A stretch of 64,000 nucleotides of DNA from the NCBI GenBank assembly GCA_026315105.1, contig JAOYRU010002374.1, positions 1-64,000 on the forward strand, given 5' to 3'. The position numbers and the translations under genes are program-made. Position 1 is the first letter of the stretch. Every line of letters starts with the position of its first letter. The notes beneath the pieces were generated by a model. It was given only the letters and a program-made list of their open reading frames with translations, made no database searches and had not been told where the DNA came from. Source of the stretch: Locusta migratoria (lineage: Eukaryota; Arthropoda; Insecta; Orthoptera; Acrididae). Shown piece after piece: positions 12,677 to 26,834 of the stretch.

Positions 12677-15600
12677 GTCATCAGCGAAACCAATGTCTAG
12701 TGCGAAACAACACTCCTGTGCGAAACCACTGTCTTGTGCGAAACCAATGACTTGTGCGAAACCACTGTCTTGTGCGAAACCACTGTCTTGTGCGAAACCA
12801 CTGTCTTGTACGAAACCACTGTCTTGTGCGAAACCACTGTCTTGTGCGAAACCACTGTCTTGTGCGAAACCACTGTCTTGTGCGAAACCACTGTCATGTG
12901 CGAAACTACTGTCATGTGCGAAACTACTGTCACGTGCGAAACCACTCACCTGTGCGAAACCACTGTCCTGTGCAAAACCACTGTCCTGTGCGAAACCACT
13001 GTCTTGTGCGAAACCACTGTCCTGTGCGAAACCACTGTCTTGTGTGAAAACACTGTCATGTGCAAAAACACTGTCTTGTGTGAAAACACTGTAATGTGCG
13101 AAACCACTGTCAAGTGCGAAACCACTGTCTTGTGTGAAACCACTGTCTTGTGTGAAACCACTGTCTTGTGTGAAAACACTGTCTTGTGCTAAAACACTGT
13201 CATGTGTGAAACCAATGTCATGTGTGAAACCACTGTCATGTGCGAAACCACTGTCTTGTGAGAAACCACTGTCTTGTGCGAAACCACTGTCTTGTGCGAA
13301 ACCACTGTCTTGTGCGAAACCTTTGCCATGTGCGAAACCACTGTCATATGCGAAACCACTATTTTGTGCGAAACCACTGTTTTGTGCGAAACCACTGTAT
13401 TGTGTGACACCACTGTCCCGTGCCAAACCACTGTCACGTGCGAAACCATTCACGTGTGCGAAACCACTCACCTTTGTGAAACCACTCAACTGTGCGAAAC
13501 CACTGTCTCATGCGAAACCACTGTCTTGTACGAAACCACTGTCTCGTGCGAAACGATTGTTTTGTGCGAAACCAATGTCTTGTGTGAAACCACTGTCTAG
13601 TGCGAAACAAACTATTGTGCGAAACCACTGTCTAGTGCGAAACCACTGTCTTGTGCGAAACCACTGTCTTGTGCGAAACCACTGTCTTGTGCGAAACCAC
13701 TGTCTTGTGCGAAACCACTGTCTTGTGCGAAACCACTGTCTTGTGCTATACCACTGTCTTGTGCTATACCACTGTCATGTGCGAAAGCACTGTCATGTGC
13801 GAAAGCACTGTCATGTGCGAAACCACTGTCATGTGCGAAACCACTGTCATGTGCGAAACCACTGTTTTGTGCGAAACCACTGTCTTGTGCGAAACCACTG
13901 TCTTGTGCGAAACCACTGTCTTGTGCGAAACCACTGTCTTGTGCGAAACCACTGTCTTGTGCGAAACCACTGTCTTGTGAGAAACCACTGTCTTGTGAGA
14001 AACCACTGTCTTGTGAGAAACCACTGTCTTGTGCGAAACCACTGTCTTGTGCGAAACCACTGTCTTGTGCGAAACCACTGTCTTGTGCGAAACCACTGTC
14101 TTGTGCGAAACCACTGTCTTGTGCGAAACCACTGTCTTGTGCGAAAACACTGTCTTGTGCGAAAACACTGTCTTGTGCGAAAACACTGTCTTGTGCGAAA
14201 ACACTGTTTTGTGCGAAAACACTGTCATTTGTGAAACCACTGTCTTGTGCGAAAACACTGTCATTTGTGAAACCACTGTCATGTGCGAAAACACTTTCTT
14301 GTACAAAACCATTGCAATGTGCGAAACCACTGTCTTGTACGAAACCACTGTCTTGTACGAAACCACTGTCTTGTACGAAACCACTGTCTTGTGCGAAACC
14401 ACTGTCTTGTGCGAAACCACAGTAATGTGCGAAACCACTGTAATGTGCGAAACCACTCACCTTTGCGAAACCACTCAACTGTGCGAAACCACTGTCTCGT
14501 GCGAAATCACTGCCTCGTGCGAAACCACTGTCTCGTGCGAAACCACTGTCTCGTGCGAAAACACTGTCTTGTGCGAAAACACTGTCATGTGCGAAAGCAC
14601 TGTCATGTGCGAAACCACTGTCATGTGCAAAACCACTGTCATGTGCGAAACCACTGTTTTGTGCGAAACCACAATCTTGTGCGAAACCACTCTCTTGTGC
14701 GAAACCACTGTCTTGTGCGAAACCACTGTCTTGTGCGAAACCACTGTCTTGTGCGAAACCACTGTCTTGTGCGAAACCACTGTCTTGTGCGAAACCACTG
14801 TCTTGTGAGAAACCACTGTCTTGTGCGAAACCACTGTCTTGTGCGAAACCACTGTCTTGTGCGAAACCACTGTCTTGTGCGAAACCACTGTCTTGTGCGA
14901 AACCACTGTCTTGTGCGAAACCACTGTCTTGTGCGAAACCACTGTCTTGTGCGAAACCACTGTCTTGTGCGAAACCACTGTCTTGTGCGAAACAACTGTC
15001 TTGTGCGAAAACACTGTCTTGTGCGAAAACACTGTCATTTGTGAAACCACTGTCTTGTGCGAAAACACTGTCATTTATGAAACCACTGTCTTGTGCGAAA
15101 ACACTGTCATTTGTGAAACCACTGTCATGTGCGAAAACACTGTCTTGTACAAAACCATTGCAATGTGCGAAACCACTGTCTTGTACGAAACCACTGTCTT
15201 GTACGAAACCACTGTCTTGTACGAAACCACTGTCTTGTGCGAAACCACTGTCTTGTGCGAAACCACAGTAATGTGCGAAACCACTGTAATGTGCGAAACC
15301 ACTCACCTTTGCGAAACCACTCAACTGTGCGAAACCACTGTCTCGTGCGAAATCACTGCCTCGTGCGAAACCACTGTCTCGTGCGAAACCACTGTCTCGT
15401 GCGAAAACACTGTCTTGTGCGAAAACACTGTCATGTGCGAAAGCACTGTCATGTGCGAAACCACTGTCATGTGCAAAACCACTGTCATGTGCGAAACCAC
15501 TGTTTTGTGCGAAACCACAATCTTGTGCGAAACCACTCTCTTGTGCGAAACCACTGTCTTGTGCGAAACCACTGTCTTGTGCGAAACCACTGTCTTGTGC

Positions 15601-16347
15601 GGAACCACTGTCTTGTGCGAAACCACTGTCTTGTGCGAAACCACTGTCTTGTGAGAAACCACTGTCTTGTGCGAAACCACTGTCTTGTGCGAAACCACTG
15701 TCTTGTGCGAAACCACTGTCTTGTGCGAAACCACTGTCTTGTGCGAAACCACTGTCTTGTGCGAAACCACTGTCTTGTGCGAAACCACTGTCTTGTGCGA
15801 AAACACTGTCTTGTGCGAAAACACTGTCATTTGTGAAACCACTGTCTTGTGCGAAAACACTGTCATTTATGAAACCACTGTCTTGTGCGAAAACACTGTC
15901 ATTTGTGAAACCACTGTCATGTGCGAAAACACTGTCTTGTACAAAACCATTGCAATGTGCGAAACCACTGTCTTGTACGAAACCACTGTCTTGTACGAAA
16001 CCACTGTCTTGTGCGAAACCACTGTCTTGTGCGAAACCACTGTAATGTGCGAAACCACTCACCTTTGCGAAACCACTCAACTGTGCGAAACCACTGTCTC
16101 GTGCGAAACCACTGTCTCGTGCGAAATCACTGTCTCGTGCGAAACCACTCTCTCGTGCGAAACCACTCTCTCGTGCGAAACCACTCTCTCGTGCGAAACC
16201 ACTCTCTCGTGCGAAACCACTCTCACATGCGAAACCACTGTCTCGTGCGAAACCACTGTCTCGTGCGAAACCACTGTCTCGTGCGAAACCACTGTCTCGT
16301 GCGAAACCACTGTCTCGTGCGAAACCACTGTCTTGTGCGAAACCACT
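9780..16347 (+). repeat. Segmental duplication D2, left copy
   Basis: Shares mark order with 39.5-45.4 kb, including the private GCGTAACC pair. Offsets are 29,676 at the first GCGTAACC unit (9,850 to 39,526), 29,712 at A and 29,676 at the GCGTAACC pair, falling to 29,065 at the closing S. It contains an A unit at 13,604 that the right copy lacks. Confidence 0.7.
12677..16347 (+). repeat. Family I HOR block 4 with an 846-bp internal repeat
   Basis: The block runs from S (12,677) to A (13,604) with no CACCTGTGTG run. It then contains three Q cycles (Q near 14,310, 15,157 and 15,949). The GAAATCACTGCCTCG unit lies at 14,503 and again at 15,349, exactly 846 bp (47 units) apart. It ends with four CTCTCTCGTG units and a CTCACATGC unit before the next S. 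Confidence 0.8.
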
Positions 16348-17400
16348 GTCATCAGCGAAACCAATGTCTAGTGCGAAACAACACTCCTGTGCGAAACCAC
16401 TGTCTTGTGCGAAACCAATGACTTGTGCGAAACCACTGTCTTGTGCGAAACCACTGTCTTGTGCGAAACCACTGTCTTGTACGAAACCACTGTCTTGTGC
16501 GAAACCACTGTCTTGTGCGAAACCACTGTCTTGTGCGAAACCACTGTCTTGTGCGAAACCACTGTCTTGTGCGAAACCACTGTCTTGTGCGAAACCACTG
16601 TCATGTGCGAAACTACTGTCATGTGCGAAACTACTGTCACGTGCGAAACCACTCACCTGTGCGAAACCACTGTCCTGTGCGAAACCACTGTCCTGTGCGA
16701 AACCACTGTCCTGTGCGAAACCACTGTCCTGTGCGAAACCACTGTCTTGTGCGAAACCACTGTCTTGTGTGAAACCACTCTCTCGTGCGAAACCACTCTC
16801 TCGTGCGAAACCACTCTCTCGTGCGAAACCACTCTCTCGTGCGAAACCACTCTCACATGCGAAACCACTGTCTCGTGCGAAACCACTGTCTCGTGCGAAA
16901 CCACTGTCTCGTGCGAAACCACTGTCTCGTGCGAAACCACTGTCTCGTGCGAAACCACTGTCTTGTGCGAAACCACTGTCATCAGCGAAACCAATGTCTA
17001 GTGCGAAACAACACTCCTGTGCGAAACCACTGTCTTGTGCGAAACCAATGACTTGTGCGAAACCACTGTCTTGTGCGAAACCACTGTCTTGTGCGAAACC
17101 ACTGTCTTGTACGAAACCACTGTCTGTGCGAAACCACTGTCTTGTGCGAAACCACTGTCTTGTGCGAAACCACTGTCTTGTGCGAAACCACTGTCTTGTG
17201 CGAAACCACTGTCATGTGCGAAACTACTGTCATGTGCGAAACTACTGTCACTTGCGAAACCACTCACCTGTGCGAAACCACTGTCCTGTGCGAAACCACT
17301 GTCCTGTGCAAAACCACTGTCCTGTGCGAAACCACTGTCTTGTGCGAAACCACTGTCTTGTGCGAAACCACTGTCTTGTGTGAAAACACTGTCATGTGCA
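16150..17400 (+). repeat. 630-bp tandem duplication around two S landmarks
   Basis: The CTCTCTCGTG run, CTCACATGC, GTCTCGTGC run, S, GTACG unit, CATGTGCGAAACTACTG pair, CACCTGTGC and GTCCTGTGC units appear in the same order at 16,150-16,779 and 16,780-17,400, 35 units apart. The second copy carries a one-base deletion (17,122) and CACTTGC for CACGTGC (about 17,248). Confidence 0.8.
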
Positions 17401-18624
17401 AAAACACTGTCTTGTGTGAAAACACTGTAATGTGCGAAACCACTGTCAAGTGCGAAACCACTGTCTTGTGTGAAACCACTGTCTTGTGTGAAACCACTGT
17501 CTTGTGTGAAAACACTGTCTTGTGCTAAAACACTGTCATGTGTGAAACCAATGTCATGTGTGAAACCACTGTCATGTGCGAAACCACTGTCTTGTGAGAA
17601 ACCACTGTCTTGTGCGAAACCACTGTCTTGTGCGAAACCACTGTCTTGTGCGAAACCTTTGCCATGTGCGAAACCACTGTCATATGCGAAACCACTATTT
17701 TGTGCGAAACCACTGTTTTGTGCGAAACCACTGTATTGTGTGACACCACTGTCCCGTGCCAAACCACTGTCACGTGCGAAACCATTCACGTGTGCGAAAC
17801 CACTCACCTTTGTGAAACCACTCAACTGTGCGAAACCACTGTCTCATGCGAAACCACTGTCTTGTACGAAACCACTGTCTCGTGCGAAACGATTGTTTTG
17901 TGCGAAACCAATGTCTTGTGTGAAACCACTCTCTAGTGCGAAACAAACTATTGTGCGAAACCACTGTCTAGTGCGAAACCACTGTCTTGTGCGAAACCAC
18001 TGTCTTGTGCGAAACCACTGTCTTGTGCGAAACCACTGTCTTGTGCGAAACCACTGTCTTGTGCGAAACCACTGTCATGTGCGAAAGCACTGTCATGTGC
18101 GAAACCACTGTCATGTGCGAAACCACTGTCATGTGCGAAACCACTGTCATGTGCGAAACCACTGTTTTGTGCGAAACCATTGCAATGTGCGAAACCACTG
18201 TCTTGTACGAAACCACTGTCTTGTACGAAACCACTGTCTTGTACGAAACCACTGTCTTGTACGAAACCACTGTCTTGTGCGAAACCACTGTCTTGTGCGA
18301 AACCACAGTAATGTGCGAAACCACTGTAATGTGCGAAACCACTCACCTTTGCGAAACCACTCAACTGTGCGAAACCACTGTCTCGTGCGAAATCACTGCC
18401 TTGTGCGAAACCACTGTCTCGTGCGAAACCACTGTCTCGTGCAAAAACAGTGTCTTGTGCGAAAACACTGTCATGTGCGAAAGCACTGTCATGTGCGAAA
18501 CCACTGTCATGTGCAAAACCACTGTCATGTGCGAAACCACTGTTTTGTGCGAAACCACAATCTTGTGCGAAACCACTCTCTTGTGCGAAACCACTGTCTT
18601 GTGCGAAACCACTGTCTTGTGCGA
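16490..18624 (+). repeat. Segmental duplication D3, left copy
   Basis: Repeats at a constant 3,579-bp offset in 20,070-22,203. Points checked: CATGTGC unit 16,600/20,179, GTGTGAAACC 16,762/20,341, one-T deletion 17,122/20,701, S 16,978/20,557 and A 17,940/21,519. Seen differences are single substitutions (for example a CTCTCTAGTG near 17,929 that is CTGTCTAGTG in the right copy). Confidence 0.85.
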
Positions 18625-19279
18625 AACCACTGTCTTGTGCGAAACCACTGTCTTGTGCGAAACCACTGTCTTGTGCGAAACCACTGTCTTGTGCGAAACC
18701 ACTGTCTTGTGAGAAACCACTGTCTTGTGCGAAACCACTGTCTTGTGCGAAACCACTGTCTTGTGCGAAACCACTGTCTTGTGCGAAACCACTGTCTTGT
18801 GCGAAACCACTGTCTTGTGCGAAACCACTGTCTTGTGCGAAACCACTGTCTTGTGCGAAACCACTGTCTTGTGCGAAACCACTGTCTTGTGCGAAACCAC
18901 TGTCTTGTGCGAAAACACTGTCTTGTGCGAAAACACTGTCTTGTGCGAAAACACTGTCTTGTGCGAAAACACTGTCTTGTGCGAAAACACTGTCATTTGT
19001 GAAACCACTGTCTTGTGCGAAAACACTGTCATTTATGAAAACACTGTCTTGTCCAAAATCACTGTCATTTGTGAAACCACTGTCATGTGCGAAAACACTG
19101 TCTTGTACAAAACCATTGCAATGTGCGAAACCACTGTCTTGTACGAAACCACTGTCTTGTACGAAACCACTGTCTTGTGCGAAACCACTGTCTTGTGCGA
19201 AACCACTGTCTTGTGCGAAGCCACTGTCTTGTGCGAAGCCACTGTCCCGTGCCAAACCACTGTCATGTGCGAAACCACT

Positions 19280-19369
19280 CACCTGTGTGAAACCACTCAC
19301 CTGTGTGAAACCACTCACCTGTGTGAAACCACTCACCTGTGTGAAACCACTCACCTGTGTGAAACCACT
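19280..19369 (+). repeat. CACCTGTGTG run, 5 units
   Basis: Five units after a CCCGTGCC unit, then two CACCTTTG units. Confidence 0.9.
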
Positions 19370-20069
19370 CACCTTTGCGAAACCACTCACCTTTGCGAAA
19401 CCACTCAACTGTGCGAAACCACTGTCTTGTGCGAAACCTCTGTCTTGTGCGAAACCTCTGTCATGTGCGAAACCACTGTCATGTGCGAAACCTGTGTCAT
19501 GTGCGAAACCTGTGTCATGTGCGAGACCAGTGTCATGTGCGAGACCACTGTCATGTGCGAGACCACTTTCTTGTGCGTAACCACTGTCTTGTGCGAAACC
19601 AATGTCTTGTACGAAACCACTGTCTTGTACGAAACCACTGTCTTGTACGAAACCACTGTCTTGTGCGAAACCACTGTCTTGTGCGAAACCACTGTCTTGT
19701 GCGAAACCACTGTCTTGTGCGAAACCACTGTCTTGTGCGAAACCACTGTCTTGTGCGAAACCACTGTCTTGTGCGAAACCACTGTATTGTGTGACACCAC
19801 TGTCCCGTGCCAAACCACTGTCACGTGCGAAACCATTCACGTGTGCGAAACCACTCACCTTTGTGAAACCACTCAACTGTGCGAAACCACTGTCTCATGC
19901 GAAACCACTGTCTTGTACGAAACCACTGTCTCGTGCGAAACGATTGTTTTGTGCGAAACCAATGTCTTGTGTGAAACCACTGTCTAGTGCGAAACAAACT
20001 ATTGTGCGAAACCACTGTCTAGTGCGAAACCACTTTCTTGTGCGAAACCACTGTCTTGTGCGAAACCAC

Positions 20070-22203
20070 TGTCTTGTGCGAAACCACTGTCTTGTGCGAA
20101 ACCACTGTCTTGTGCGAAACCACTGTCTTGTGCGAAACCACTGTCTTGTGCGAAACCACTGCCTTGTGCGAAACCACTGTCATGTGCGAAACTACTGTCA
20201 TGTGCGAAACTACTGTCACGTGCGAAACCACTCACCTGTGCGAAACCACTGTCCTGTGCGAAACCACTGTCCTGTGCGAAACCACTGTCCTGTGCGAAAC
20301 CACTGTCCTGTGCGAAACCACTGTCTTGTGCGAAACCACTGTCTTGTGTGAAACCACTCTCTCGTGCGAAACCACTCTCTCGTGCGAAACCACTCTCTCG
20401 TGCGAAACCACTCTCTCGTGCGAAACCACTCTCACATGCGAAACCACTGTCTCGTGCGAAACCACTGTCTCGTGCGAAACCACTGTCTCGTGCGAAACCA
20501 CTGTCTCGTGCGAAACCACTGTCTCGTGCGAAACCACTGTCTTGTGCGAAACCACTGTCATCAGCGAAACCAATGTCTAGTGCGAAACAACACTCCTGTG
20601 CGAAACCACTGTCTTGTGCGAAACCAATGACTTGTGCGAAACCACTGTCTTGTGCGAAACCACTGTCTTGTGCGAAACCACTGTCTTGTACGAAACCACT
20701 GTCTGTGCGAAACCACTGTCTTGTGCGAAACCACTGTCTTGTGCGAAACCACTGTCTTGTGCGAAACCACTGTCTTGTGCGAAACCACTGTCATGTGCGA
20801 AACTACTGTCATGTGCGAAACTACTGTCACTTGCGAAACCACTCACCTGTGCGAAACCACTGTCCTGTGCGAAACCACTGTCCTGTGCAAAACCACTGTC
20901 CTGTGCGAAACCACTGTCTTGTGCGAAACCACTGTCTTGTGCGAAACCACTGTCTTGTGTGAAAACACTGTCATGTGCAAAAACACTGTCTTGTGTGAAA
21001 ACACTGTAATGTGCGAAACCACTGTCAAGTGCGAAACCACTGTCTTGTGTGAAACCACTGTCTTGTGTGAAACCACTGTCTTGTGTGAAAACACTGTCTT
21101 GTGCTAAAACACTGTCATGTGTGAAACCAATGTCATGTGTGAAACCACTGTCATGTGCGAAACCACTGTCTTGTGAGAAACCACTGTCTTGTGCGAAACC
21201 ACTGTCTTGTGCGAAACCACTGTCTTGTGCGAAACCTTTGCCATGTGCGAAACCACTGTCATATGCGAAACCACTATTTTGTGCGAAACCACTGTTTTGT
21301 GCGAAACCACTGTATTGTGTGACACCACTGTCCCGTGCCAAACCACTGTCACGTGCGAAACCATTCACGTGTGCGAAACCACTCACCTTTGTGAAACCAC
21401 TCAACTGTGCGAAACCACTGTCTCATGCGAAACCACTGTCTTGTACGAAACCACTGTCTCGTGCGAAACGATTGTTTTGTGCGAAACCAATGTCTTGTGT
21501 GAAACCACTGTCTAGTGCGAAACAAACTATTGTGCGAAACCACTGTCTAGTGCGAAACCACTGTCTTGTGCGAAACCACTGTCTTGTGCGAAACCACTGT
21601 CTTGTGCGAAACCACTGTCTTGTGCGAAACCACTGTCTTGTGCGAAACCACTGTCATGTGCGAAAGCACTGTCATGTGCGAAACCACTGTCATGTGCGAA
21701 ACCACTGTCATGTGCGAAACCACTGTCATGTGCGAAACCACTGTTTTGTGCGAAACCATTGCAATGTGCGAAACCACTGTCTTGTACGAAACCACTGTCT
21801 TGTACGAAACCACTGTCTTGTACGAAACCACTGTCTTGTACGAAACCACTGTCTTGTGCGAAACCACTGTCTTGTGCGAAACCACAGTAATGTGCGAAAC
21901 CACTGTAATGTGCGAAACCACTCACCTTTGCGAAACCACTCAACTGTGCGAAACCACTGTCTCGTGCGAAATCACTGCCTTGTGCGAAACCACTGTCTCG
22001 TGCGAAACCACTGTCTCGTGCAAAAACAGTGTCTTGTGCGAAAACACTGTCATGTGCGAAAGCACTGTCATGTGCGAAACCACTGTCATGTGCAAAACCA
22101 CTGTCATGTGCGAAACCACTGTTTTGTGCGAAACCACAATCTTGTGCGAAACCACTCTCTTGTGCGAAACCACTGTCTTGTGCGAAACCACTGTCTTGTG
22201 CGA
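20070..22203 (+). repeat. Segmental duplication D3, right copy
   Basis: Nearly identical partner of 16,490-18,624. It breaks off at about 22,204, where CCTCTGTCATGTG replaces the canonical run of the left copy, and from there follows 19,450-20,130 at a 2,751-bp offset (CCTCTGTCATG 19,455/22,206; A 19,991/22,742). A single G-C-C substitution (GCCTTGTG near 20,161) is private to this copy. Confidence 0.85.
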
Positions 22204-25200
22204 AACCTCTGTCATGTGCGAAACCACTGTCATGTGCGAAACCTGTGTCATGTGCGAAACCTGTGTCATGTGCGAGACCAGTGTCATGTGCGAGACCACT
22301 GTCATGTGCGAGACCACTTTCTTGTGCGTAACCACTGTCTTGTGCGAAACCAATGTCTTGTACGAAACCACTGTCTTGTACGAAACCACTGTCTTGTACG
22401 AAACCACTGTCTTGTGCGAAACCACTGTCTTGTGCGAAACCACTGTCTTGTGCGAAACCACTGTCTTGTGCGAAACCACTGTCTTGTGCGAAACCACTGT
22501 CTTGTGCGAAACCACTGTCTTGTGCGAAACCACTGTATTGTGTGACACCACTGTCCCGTGCCAAACCACTGTCACGTGCGAAACCATTCACGTGTGCGAA
22601 ACCACTCACCTTTGTGAAACCACTCAACTGTGCGAAACCACTGTCTCATGCGAAACCACTGTCTTGTACGAAACCACTGTCTCGTGCGAAACGATTGTTT
22701 TGTGCGAAACCAATGTCTTGTGTGAAACCACTGTCTAGTGCGAAACAAACTATTGTGCGAAACCACTGTCTAGTGCGAAACCACTTTCTTGTGCGAAACC
22801 ACTGTCTTGTGCGAAACCACTGTCTTGTGCGAAACCACTGTCTTGTGCGAAACCACTGTCTTGTGCGAAACCACTGTCATGTGCGAAAGCACTGTCATGT
22901 GCGAAACCACTGTCATGTGCGAAACCACTGTCATGTGCGAAACCACTGTCATGTGCGAAACCACTGTTTTGTGCGAAACCACAATCTTGTGCGAAACCAC
23001 TCTCTTGTGCGAAACCACTGTCTTGTGCGAAACCACTGTCTTGTGCGAAACCACTGTCTTGTGCGAAACCACTGTCTTGTGCGAAACCACTGTCTTGTGC
23101 GAAACCACTGTCTTGTGAGAAACCACTGTCTTGTGAGAAACCACTGTCTTGTGAGAAACCACTGTCTTGTGAGAAACCACTGTCTTGTGCGAAACCACTG
23201 TCTTGTGCGAAACCACTGTCTTGTGCGAAACCGCTGTCTTGTGCGAAAACACTGTCTTGTGCGAAAACACTGTCTTGTGCGAAAACACTGTCTTGTGCGA
23301 AAACACTGTCTTGTGCGAAAACACTGTCTTGTGCGAAAACACTGTCATTTGTGAAACCACTGTCTTGTGCGAAAACACTGTCATTTGTGAAACCACTGTC
23401 ATGTGCGAAAACACTTTCTTGTACAAAACCATTGCAATGTGCGAAACCACTGTCTTGTACGAAACCACTGTCTTGTACGAAACCACTGTCTTGTACGAAA
23501 CCACTGTCTTGTGCGAAACCACTGTCTTGTGCGAAACCACAGTAATGTGCGAAACCACTGTAATGTGCGAAACCACTGTAATGTGCGAAACCACTCACCT
23601 TTGCGAAACCACTCAACTGTGCGAAACCACTGTCTCGTGCGAAATCACTGCCTTGTGCGAAACCACTGTCTCGTGCGAAACCACTGTCTCGTGCAAAAAC
23701 AGTGTCTTGTGCGAAAACACTGTCATGTGCGAAAGCACTGTCATGTGCGAAACCACTGTCATGTGCAAAACCACTGTCATGTGCGAAACCACTGTTTTGT
23801 GCGAAACCACAATCTTGTGCGAAACCACTCTCTTGTGCGAAACCACTGTCTTGTGCGAAACCACTGTCTTGTGCGAAACCACTGTCTTGTGCGAAACCAC
23901 TGTCTTGTGCGAAACCACTGTCTTGTGCGAAACCACTGTCTTGTGAGAAACCACTGTCTTGTGAGAAACCACTGTCTTGTGCGAAACCACTGTCTTGTGC
24001 GAAACCACTGTCTTGTGCGAAACCACTGTCTTGTGCGAAACCACTGTCTTGTGCGAAACCACTGTCTTGTGCGAAACCACTGTCTTGTGCGAAACCACTG
24101 TCTTGTGCGAAACCACTGTCTTGTGCGAAACCACTGTCTTGTGCGAAACCACTGTCTTGTGCGAAAACACTGTCTTGTGCGAAAACACTGTCTTGTGCGA
24201 AAACACTGTCATTTGTGAAACCACTGTCTTGTGCGAAAACACTGTCATTTATGAAACCACTGTCTTGTCCAAAATCACTGTCATTTGTGAAACCACTGTC
24301 ATGTGCGAAAACACTGTCTTGTACAAAACCATTGCAATGTGCGAAACCACTGTCTTGTACGAAACCACTGTCTTGTACGAAACCACTGTCTTGTGCGAAA
24401 CCACTGTCTTGTGCGAAACCACTGTCTTGTGCGAAGCCACTGTCTTGTGCGAAGCCACTGTCCCGTGCCAAACCACTGTCATGTGCGAAACCACTCACCT
24501 GTGTGAAACCACTCACCTGTGTGAAACCACTCACCTGTGTGAAACCACTCACCTGTGTGAAACCACTCACCTGTGTGAAACCACTCACCTTTGCGAAACC
24601 ACTCACCTTTGCGAAACCACTCAACTGTGCGAAACCACTGTCTTGTGCGAAACCTCTGTCATGTGCGAAACCTCTGTCATGTGCGAAACCACTGTCATGT
24701 GCGAAACCTGTGTCATGTGCGAAACCTGTGTCATGTGCGAGACCAGTGTCATGTGCGAGACCACTGTCATGTGCGAGACCACTTTCTTGTGCGTAACCAC
24801 TGTCTTGTGCGAAACCAATGTCTTGTACGAAACCACTGTCTTGTACGAAACCACTGTCTTGTACGAAACCACTGTCTTGTACGAAACCACTGTCTTGTGC
24901 GAAACCACTGTCTTGTGCGAAACCACTGTCTTGTGCGAAACCACTGTCTTGTGCGAAACCACTGTCTTGTGCGAAACCACTGTCTTGTGCGAAACCACTG
25001 TCTTGTGCGAAACCACTGTCTTGTGTGAAAACACTGTCTTGTGTGAAAACACTGTCATGTGCAAAAACACTGTCTTGTGTGAAAAGACTGTAATGTGCGA
25101 AACCACTGTCAAGTGCGAAACCACTGTCTTGTGTGAAACCACTGTCTTGTGTGAAACCACTGTCTTGTGTGAAAACACTGTCTTGTGCTAAAACACTGTC

Positions 25201-26834
25201 ATGTGTGAAACCAATGTCATGTGTGAAACCACTGTCATGTGCGAAACCACTGTCTTGTGAGAAACCACTGTCTTGTGCGAAACCACTGTCTTGTGCGAAA
25301 CCACTGCCTTGTGCGAAACCTTTGCCATGTGCGAAACCACTGTCATATGCGAAACCACTATTTTGTGCGAAACCACTGTTTTGTGCGAAACCACTGTATT
25401 GTGTGACACCACTGTCCCGTGCCAAACCACTGTCATGTGCGAAACCATTCACGTGTGCGAAACCACTCACCTTTGTGAAACCACTCAACTGTGCGAAACC
25501 ACTGTCTCATGCGAAACCTCTGTCTTGTACGAAACCACTGTCTCGTGCGAAACGATTGTTTTTTGCGAAACCAATGTCTTGTGTGAAACCACTGTCTAGT
25601 GCGAAACAAACTATTGTGCGAAACCACTGTCTAGTGCGAAACCACTGTCTTGTGCGAAACCACTGTCTTGTGCGAAACCACTGTCTTGTGCGAAACCACT
25701 GTCTTGTGCTATACCACTGTCTTGTGCTATACCACTGTCATGTGCGAAAGCACTGTCATGTGCGAAACCACTGTCATGTGCGAAACCACTGTCATGTGCG
25801 AAACCACTGTTTTGTGCGAAACCACAATCTTGTGCGAAACCACTCTCTTGTGCGAAACCACTGTCTTGTGCGAAACCACTGTCTTGTGCGAAACCACTGT
25901 CTTGTGCGAAACCACTGTCTTGTGCGAAACCACTGTCTTGTGAGAAACCACTGTCTTGTGAGAAACCACTGTCTTGTGAGAAACCACTGTCTTGTGAGAA
26001 ACCACTGTCTTGTGAGAAACTACTGTGTTGTGCGAAACCACTGTCTTGTGCGAAACCACTGTCTTGTGCGAAACCACTGTCTTGTGCGAAACCACTGTCT
26101 TGTGCGAAACGACTGTCTTGTGCGAAACCACTGTCTTGTGCGAAACCACTGTCTTGTGCGAAACCACTGTCTTGTGCGAAAACACTGTCTTGTGCGAAAA
26201 CACTGTCTTGTGCGAAAACACTGTCTTGTGCGAAAACACTGTCTTGTGCGAAAACACTGTCTTGTGCGAAAACACTGTCTTGTGCGAAAACACTGTCTTG
26301 TGCGAAAACACTGTCATTTGTGAAACCACTGTCTTGTGCGAAAACACTGTCATTTGTGAAACCACTGTCATGTGCGAAAACACTTTCTTGTACAAAACCA
26401 TTGCAATGTGCGAAACCACTGTCTTGTACGAAACCACTGTCTTGTACGAAACCACTGTCTTGTACGAAACCACTGTCTTGTGCGAAACCACTGTCTTGTG
26501 CGAAACCACAGTAATGTGCGAAACCACTGTAATGTGCGAAACCACTCACCTTTGCGAAACCACTCAACTGTGCGAAACCACTGTCTCGTGCGAAATCACT
26601 GTCTCGTGCGAAACCACTGTCTCATGCGAAACCACTGTCTCGTGCGATACCACTCTCTCGTGCGATACCACTCTCTCGTGCGAAACCACTCTCTCGTGCG
26701 AAACCACTCTCATGTGCGAAACCACTGTCTCGTGCGAAACCACTGTCTCGTGCGAAACCACTGTCTCGTGCGAAACCACTGTCTCGTGCGAAACCACTGT
26801 CTCGTGCGAAACCACTGTCTTGTGCGAAACCACT
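20557..26834 (+). repeat. Family I HOR block 6 with three A units between S landmarks
   Basis: From S (20,557) the block carries A units at 21,519, 22,742 and 25,603. Its first part repeats 16.5-18.6 kb at a constant 3,579-bp offset, including the one-T deletion (20,701). Its middle repeats 19.44-20.1 kb at a 2,751-bp offset. Later parts resemble 46.3-51.4 kb, sharing GTGAAAAGACTG at 25,081 and 49,687. Confidence 0.8.
24496..24585 (+). repeat. CACCTGTGTG run, 5 units
   Basis: Partner of the run at 49,120 with the same unit count. Confidence 0.9.

Larger units (their letters stand above)
16348..20556 (+). repeat. Family I HOR block 5 with two S landmarks 630 bp apart
   Basis: S landmarks at 16,348 and 16,978 are exactly 35 units apart and the material around both matches, so this is a tandem duplication. 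The second copy has lost one T (GTCTGTGCG at 17,122). A units follow at 17,940 and 19,991. GTGCAAAAACAGTG (about 18,440) and GTCCAAAATCAC (about 19,052) are private markers shared with 22.0-24.3 and 47.4-47.9 kb. A 5-unit CACCTGTGTG run lies at 19,280-19,369. Confidence 0.8.
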
